A stretch of DNA of 33,489 bases from the NCBI GenBank assembly GCA_016789725.1, contig JAEUQN010000070.1, positions 1 through 33,489 on the forward strand, in the 5' to 3' direction. How positions within the stretch are numbered: position 1 is the stretch's first letter; each line of letters opens with the position of its first letter. The notes under the pieces were generated by a model. That model ran no database searches, was not told where the DNA came from, and was given only the letters and a program-made list of their open reading frames with translations. Made by a program: the position numbers and the translations under genes. The stretch comes from Blastocatellia bacterium (lineage in GTDB: Bacteria > Acidobacteriota > Blastocatellia > RBC074). Of the stretch, positions 29,721 through 33,489 are shown piece after piece.

Positions 29721-31805
29721 ATGCGACTCGCCTATTTCACACCACTTCCGCCCAGTAAATCCGGCATCGCTGATTATAATGCGGAACTTTTGCCCTACCT
29801 GGCGGAGTCAGCCAAAATCACCGTCTTTGTCGAGCACGAGCGCGAATTACGACAAAATCGCGGACATGATAAATATGAAGTGCGCGACTTCATGCACTTT
29901 GCAGGCATGCACTCCGAGCGGCCTTTTGATTTGTGTATCTATCATCAGGGGAATAATCCGTATCACGAATTTGTCTACGATCAGGCCATCAAAACGCCCG
30001 GCTTAGTTGTACTCCACGAGCACTGTCTGCATCATTTATTTGCGCTCAAAACGTTGGATCGCGGAGATCGAGCAGCTTATCGGAAAGTGATGTTTCAAGC
30101 ATATGGTCGTACCGGAGCAATATTGGCCGATGGTCGCTCGCGTGGTGTTAACCCGGATTACATGCAGTTCGCCATGCCGTTAAATTACCAGGTTGTAGCG
30201 CGGAGCCTTGGCATCATTACGCATAACCAATATGCGGCAACTCACCTTGAAGTACCCGAAGCAATTCCATACGCAAAACGGTTGCCCGGCGCATTACCTG
30301 AGCCGCCCGTGGTACAAGTAATTCCGCATCACCTCTCTCCCAAAGTGTATGATCTGGATAATTGGGAAAAGAATGATTGTCGCACCGAGCTTCGATTACC
30401 AACGGATCGTTTGATAATCGGTGCGTTCGGTTATGTAACCGAAGTCAAACGATTACCTCGTGTACTCAAAGCCTTCAAACAATTATTAGCAGTGATACCA
30501 GATGCGATGTTTGTGATTGTCGGCGAAGATCACTGGAAACATAGCGTAGCACCGCTGATTTCTGAATTAGAGATAGATGACAAGGTACTCATCACGGGTT
30601 ATACGAATGAACGGCAATTTTTCCAACATCTCAAAGCAGTAGATATTGTCGTCAATTTGCGTTACCCAAGCGCCGGAGAAACGTCAGGTACATTGATTCG
30701 GACTTTGGGCGCAGGCAAACCGCTCATCACTTCTGATTTTGGGCAGTATGGTGATTTACCAGATGAAATTTGCCTGAAGGTTCCAGTGGGTGAAGGAGAG
30801 GAACAAGCTTTGTACAAAGAATTTCGCCGACTTGCGTTTCACCCTGCGCTGCGCGCGCAATTAGGGCGAAAAGCCGCTGAATGGGCGCGACGAGAATGTG
30901 ACATTAAATATTGTGCGGCAAGGTATTTGGAATTTGCTGAGCAAGTCATTCAACAACGACCTATTAAAAATGTAGTGCCATTACAAAGCAAAGAAACACC
31001 TCTTATTGATTGTGATTTCGACGAGGCGTTACAGGATTTACTGGATTGGTTTGCTGATGATGAAGCGACACAAGGTTATATTCTCAAACATAAGCACCGC
31101 CTGATTGACACGCTCAAGTTAATTCCCAAAGGGGATGGCACGCAGCGGCTGTTGGAACTGAGCAGCTATCGGCAGATGCCGCCGCTCGTTCATCGTTTTG
31201 GTAAATATGCAGAAGTGGTTACAACTGCTTTTTGGCACGGCGAACCAAATCGCAAACCGCAAAGCATGCGAAAGGGCAAAACAGGCGAGGAACTAAATTT
31301 CGACTTCGTCCGCTTAAATGTTGAGCGCGACCGTTTTCCATTTACGGATGAATCGTTCGATGTGGCGTTATGCTGCGAATTGATTGAGCATCTGGCCGAA
31401 GACCCGATGCACATGTTGATTGAACTCAATCGTATTTTGAAATGGGATGGTTTGGTGATTATCACAACACCGAATGTCAGCAGCGCCATCAGCATTCAAG
31501 CGGCATTGCGGGGACGCAGTCCATACATCTTTGGACATTACAACCGGGAAAATGAGTATTACGGATTGAGTGACCGCCACAATCGCGAATATACGCCCGA
31601 CGATGTACGAGTGGCGCTGGAAGCAAGCGGCTTTGAAGTTGTCAAAATATTCACGCGCAATACTTGGAACGAGCCAGAGCCGGAAGTTCTACAATTGCTG
31701 GCCAACACCAATGTTCCGCTCGAACTACGCGGCGACAATATTTTTGTCGTCGGTCGCAAAGTCAGCTCACACATTGAACGCTATCCCAAACAGCTTTACG
31801 ACTAA
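29721..31805 (+). CDS. Fused GT4-type glycosyltransferase and methyltransferase-like protein
   Basis: This is a 694-residue cytoplasmic fusion. Residues 1-420 look like a GT-B glycosyltransferase of the GT4 type, with start RLAYFTPLPPSKSGIADYNA, IIGAFGYVTEVKRLPRVLKAF at about 233, and YPSAGETSGTLIRTLGAGKP near 316-335. The second glutamate of the usual EX7E motif is not in register (Arg327/Thr328). Residues about 440-660 resemble a class I SAM methyltransferase (FPFTDESFDVALCCELIEHL, RILKWDGLVIITTPN). Its SAM-binding glycine motif is degenerate, with LLELSSYRQMPP where a GxGxG-like loop is expected. It probably adds and modifies, or caps, sugars of a surface glycan. The ATG lacks a clear ribosome site. 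The Wzt-like gene follows after nine bases. Confidence 0.82.
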   Translation: MRLAYFTPLPPSKSGIADYNAELLPYLAESAKITVFVEHERELRQNRGHDKYEVRDFMHFAGMHSERPFDLCIYHQGNNPYHEFVYDQAIKTPGLVVLHEHCLHHLFALKTLDRGDRAAYRKVMFQAYGRTGAILADGRSRGVNPDYMQFAMPLNYQVVARSLGIITHNQYAATHLEVPEAIPYAKRLPGALPEPPVVQVIPHHLSPKVYDLDNWEKNDCRTELRLPTDRLIIGAFGYVTEVKRLPRVLKAFKQLLAVIPDAMFVIVGEDHWKHSVAPLISELEIDDKVLITGYTNERQFFQHLKAVDIVVNLRYPSAGETSGTLIRTLGAGKPLITSDFGQYGDLPDEICLKVPVGEGEEQALYKEFRRLAFHPALRAQLGRKAAEWARRECDIKYCAARYLEFAEQVIQQRPIKNVVPLQSKETPLIDCDFDEALQDLLDWFADDEATQGYILKHKHRLIDTLKLIPKGDGTQRLLELSSYRQMPPLVHRFGKYAEVVTTAFWHGEPNRKPQSMRKGKTGEELNFDFVRLNVERDRFPFTDESFDVALCCELIEHLAEDPMHMLIELNRILKWDGLVIITTPNVSSAISIQAALRGRSPYIFGHYNRENEYYGLSDRHNREYTPDDVRVALEASGFEVVKIFTRNTWNEPEPEVLQLLANTNVPLELRGDNIFVVGRKVSSHIERYPKQLYD

Positions 31806-31814
31806 ACCGACCTC

Positions 31815-33083
31815 GTGATTTCAGTTCAAGGAATTTCCAAACTGTACCGCATTTACGACAGCCCTTCTGGTCGGCTCAAGGAAATCCTTTTGCGTGGACA
31901 CCAGAAATATCACCGTGATTTTTGGGCTTTGCGCGACATCAGTTTTGAAGTTCCTTCAGGCGAAACTGTCGGTGTCATCGGGCGCAATGGCGCGGGAAAA
32001 ACGACGCTCCTGCAAATTATCGCAGGCGTCCTGCAACCAACCGAAGGTGAAGTTACCGTCGAAGGACGCGTGACGGCCTTGCTCGAACTCGGCAGCGGCT
32101 TCAATCACGAATACACCGGACGCGAAAACATTTTGCTGTCGGGGCAAATTCTGGGCTTTAGTGAAGAGGAGATGCGGGCGCGATTCGATGTGATTGTGCG
32201 ATTTGCTGAACTTGAAGATTTTGTAGATCAGCCCGTCAAAACCTATTCGACCGGAATGATTATGCGACTCGCCTTTGCGGCGGCCATTCACGTTGACCCC
32301 GATGTGCTAATCGTTGACGAAGCGTTGTCGGTTGGCGATGTCTACTTTCAACGCAAATCACTAGATCGCATTGAATATTTTCGGCAGGCTGGAAAAACCG
32401 TGTTGTTTGTCTCGCACGATCCGCGCTTAATTCAGCGATTTTGCACGCGTGCGTTGTGGATTGAAGGTGGACAAATGGCGATGATCGGCCAAGCTAAGGA
32501 AGTGGTCACGGCGTACGAAGCCTTTTGCCAACGATTGGAAAATGAAGGCCTCAGCGCAATATCCAAAAACCTTGCTCAGCAAGCGCGTGATTCGTCGCGT
32601 GATATTATTGTTCGTGATCTCAAATTGGTCGGCTCGCGCTGGGGCAATGGTCAGATTCAATTTACGAACATTGAGCTTGTTGATGCTACTGGACAAGCAA
32701 AATGGGTTTTCAAAACAGGCGAAGCCCTGTCAGTTCGATTAAGAGTTGCGGCTGAACAGGATTACGAGTCCCCAATCTTTGCCATTGATATTCACCGCTT
32801 CGACGGATTTTTTATCGGCAGCATCAATAATTATGATACGCATCCGATTTCTCTGCCGATCAAGCGGGGCGAAAATATTATTCGTCTCGACATTCCTTGT
32901 TTTGATTTACCGCAAAACAGCTATTTCATTTCTCTCAAGGTTTACACTGAAGCTGATGCGCCGCTTTGGCCTGATCCAGCAGATGTTCATAATCAAACCT
33001 ATCAAGTCACTGTCGTAGCGGAAAAGGCTCAACATGGCTTGCTACGGTTTGACGCAACCTGGCAAAACTCAAGCCTAAAGTAA
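31815..33083 (+). CDS. ABC transporter ATPase of the Wzt/TagH polysaccharide export type
   Basis: This is a 422-residue protein. The ATPase domain (about 1-235) has Walker A GRNGAGKTT (56-64), signature YSTGMIMRLAFA (about 144-155), Walker B DVLIVDEAL (162-170) and the H-loop FVSHDPR. The ELGSGFNHEYTGRENI segment is characteristic of O-antigen and teichoic-acid exporters. Residues about 265-420 form a Wzt C-terminal-type beta sandwich (AIDIHRFDGFFIGSINN), which in Wzt reads the terminal modification of the glycan. The start is a GTG nine bases after the GT/methyltransferase fusion gene. No Wzm-type permease gene is adjacent in this window. It would export a finished glycan across the inner membrane. 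Confidence 0.9.
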   Translation: MISVQGISKLYRIYDSPSGRLKEILLRGHQKYHRDFWALRDISFEVPSGETVGVIGRNGAGKTTLLQIIAGVLQPTEGEVTVEGRVTALLELGSGFNHEYTGRENILLSGQILGFSEEEMRARFDVIVRFAELEDFVDQPVKTYSTGMIMRLAFAAAIHVDPDVLIVDEALSVGDVYFQRKSLDRIEYFRQAGKTVLFVSHDPRLIQRFCTRALWIEGGQMAMIGQAKEVVTAYEAFCQRLENEGLSAISKNLAQQARDSSRDIIVRDLKLVGSRWGNGQIQFTNIELVDATGQAKWVFKTGEALSVRLRVAAEQDYESPIFAIDIHRFDGFFIGSINNYDTHPISLPIKRGENIIRLDIPCFDLPQNSYFISLKVYTEADAPLWPDPADVHNQTYQVTVVAEKAQHGLLRFDATWQNSSLK

Positions 33084-33135
33084 ATCCTCTTTTTTTGCCC
33101 GAACCGATCAAAAGGATGAAAAGCCTTCAAACAGC

Positions 33136-33165
33136 TTGACACTTTTTTGACTTCGAGCGTACATT
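33136..33165 (+). promoter_or_regulatory. Promoter candidate for the CHRD gene
   Basis: A perfect TTGACA (33136-33141) is followed after 18 bases by TACATT (33160-33165). It predicts a leader of about 55 bases before the ATG at 33229. No terminator for the preceding gene was recognised in 33084-33135. Confidence 0.45.
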
Positions 33166-33228
33166 CACGCTACCGGCATATTAAAATCTACAAAAACTGA
33201 ACAATATTTATCCGAAAGGATGGTGCTT

Positions 33229-33489
33229 ATGTCCTTCACGAGAATCTTCTCAGTGATGGTGATGGTAGTGTTTTGCTTCTTGGCTTTACCTGCCGTAACC
33301 AAAGCCGACACAATAACTTTCACAGCAACGTTGACGGGCGCAAACGAAGTTCCGCCCAGAAACACAAATGCGGCTGGAACCGCGACATTGATACTGGACA
33401 CTGCAACTGGCAAAGCGGTTTTCTCCGTCAATTTTAGCGGTCTCACCACGGGTTTGACTGGCGCTCACATTCATTGCTGTGCTGGTCCT
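33229..33489 (+). CDS. Secreted CHRD-domain protein, N-terminal part (cut by window edge)
   Basis: The visible 87 residues start with a signal peptide (SFTRIFSVMVMVVFCFLALP, cleaved near TKA). They continue with TLTGANEVPPRNTNAAGTAT, LDTATGKAVFSVNFSGLTTG and GAHIH, the typical beginning of a CHRD domain (a chordin-type repeat found in many secreted bacterial proteins, function poorly known). The ATG at 33229 has GAAAGGA eight bases upstream. An in-frame ATG at 33220 overlaps that site and is less likely. The gene has its own promoter candidate and continues beyond the right edge, so any sorting signal at its end is not visible. Confidence 0.82.
   Translation, partial: MSFTRIFSVMVMVVFCFLALPAVTKADTITFTATLTGANEVPPRNTNAAGTATLILDTATGKAVFSVNFSGLTTGLTGAHIHCCAGP

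Overview
The window is a stretch of bacterial chromosome with mostly housekeeping and cell-envelope genes. It has no integrase, transposase, prophage or CRISPR array. The mix suggests an Acidobacteriota member, possibly a Blastocatellia-like lineage: Hfq with a Pro/Ala-rich tail, a TonB-C-domain protein, a secreted M28 peptidase with a propeller, a membrane pyrophosphatase, a GMC dehydrogenase, a CHRD protein and mid-range G+C. This is an inference from gene content and remembered family resemblance, not a database match.

Layout. (1) 1-1309, minus strand: the conserved rpmH-rnpA-yidD-yidC cluster, with yidC running off the left edge. Divergent from it lies a RodZ-type gene. dnaA and DnaA boxes are not visible. 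(2) 2382-9166, plus strand: guaB behind a structured leader that ends in a terminator-like hairpin, a secreted propeller/M28 peptidase, and the H+-pyrophosphatase hppA with its own promoter and terminator. (3) 9235-14254, minus strand: hfq-tmk-holB, a two-gene XdhC chaperone, a TonB-C-domain protein and an unrecognised 205-residue protein that diverges from lexA. (4) 14440-16228, plus strand: lexA, a GNAT acetyltransferase and a secreted coiled-coil protein in one tight unit. (5) 16249-17350, minus strand: tRNA-Glu(CTC), a terminator and a sugar-nucleotide epimerase. (6) 17531-21812: a GMC oxidoreductase with a four-cysteine cluster, a membrane glycosyltransferase preceded by an inverted heptamer repeat, and a DMT permease on the opposite strand. 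(7) 21929-25412: metG, then an AT-richer group of three small genes (a membrane protein, a DUF5678-like protein and a retropepsin-like aspartic protease). (8) 25528-33083: a long colinear run ileS-lspA-lgt-(glycosyltransferase/methyltransferase fusion)-Wzt-like ABC ATPase. A CHRD-domain gene cut by the right edge follows.

How it fits together. Envelope biogenesis recurs: YidC/YidD, RodZ, LspA/Lgt, the epimerase, two glycosyltransferases and a Wzt-like ATPase imply lipoprotein maturation and surface-polysaccharide assembly. The best candidates for undescribed biology are the coupled DUF5678-like/retropepsin pair between metG and ileS, and the uncharacterised gene divergent from lexA whose promoter is bracketed by ACAGATTTT half-sites. 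Two further points are the Fe-S-like GMC enzyme without a visible small subunit and the orphan Wzt-like ATPase behind a GT/methyltransferase fusion.
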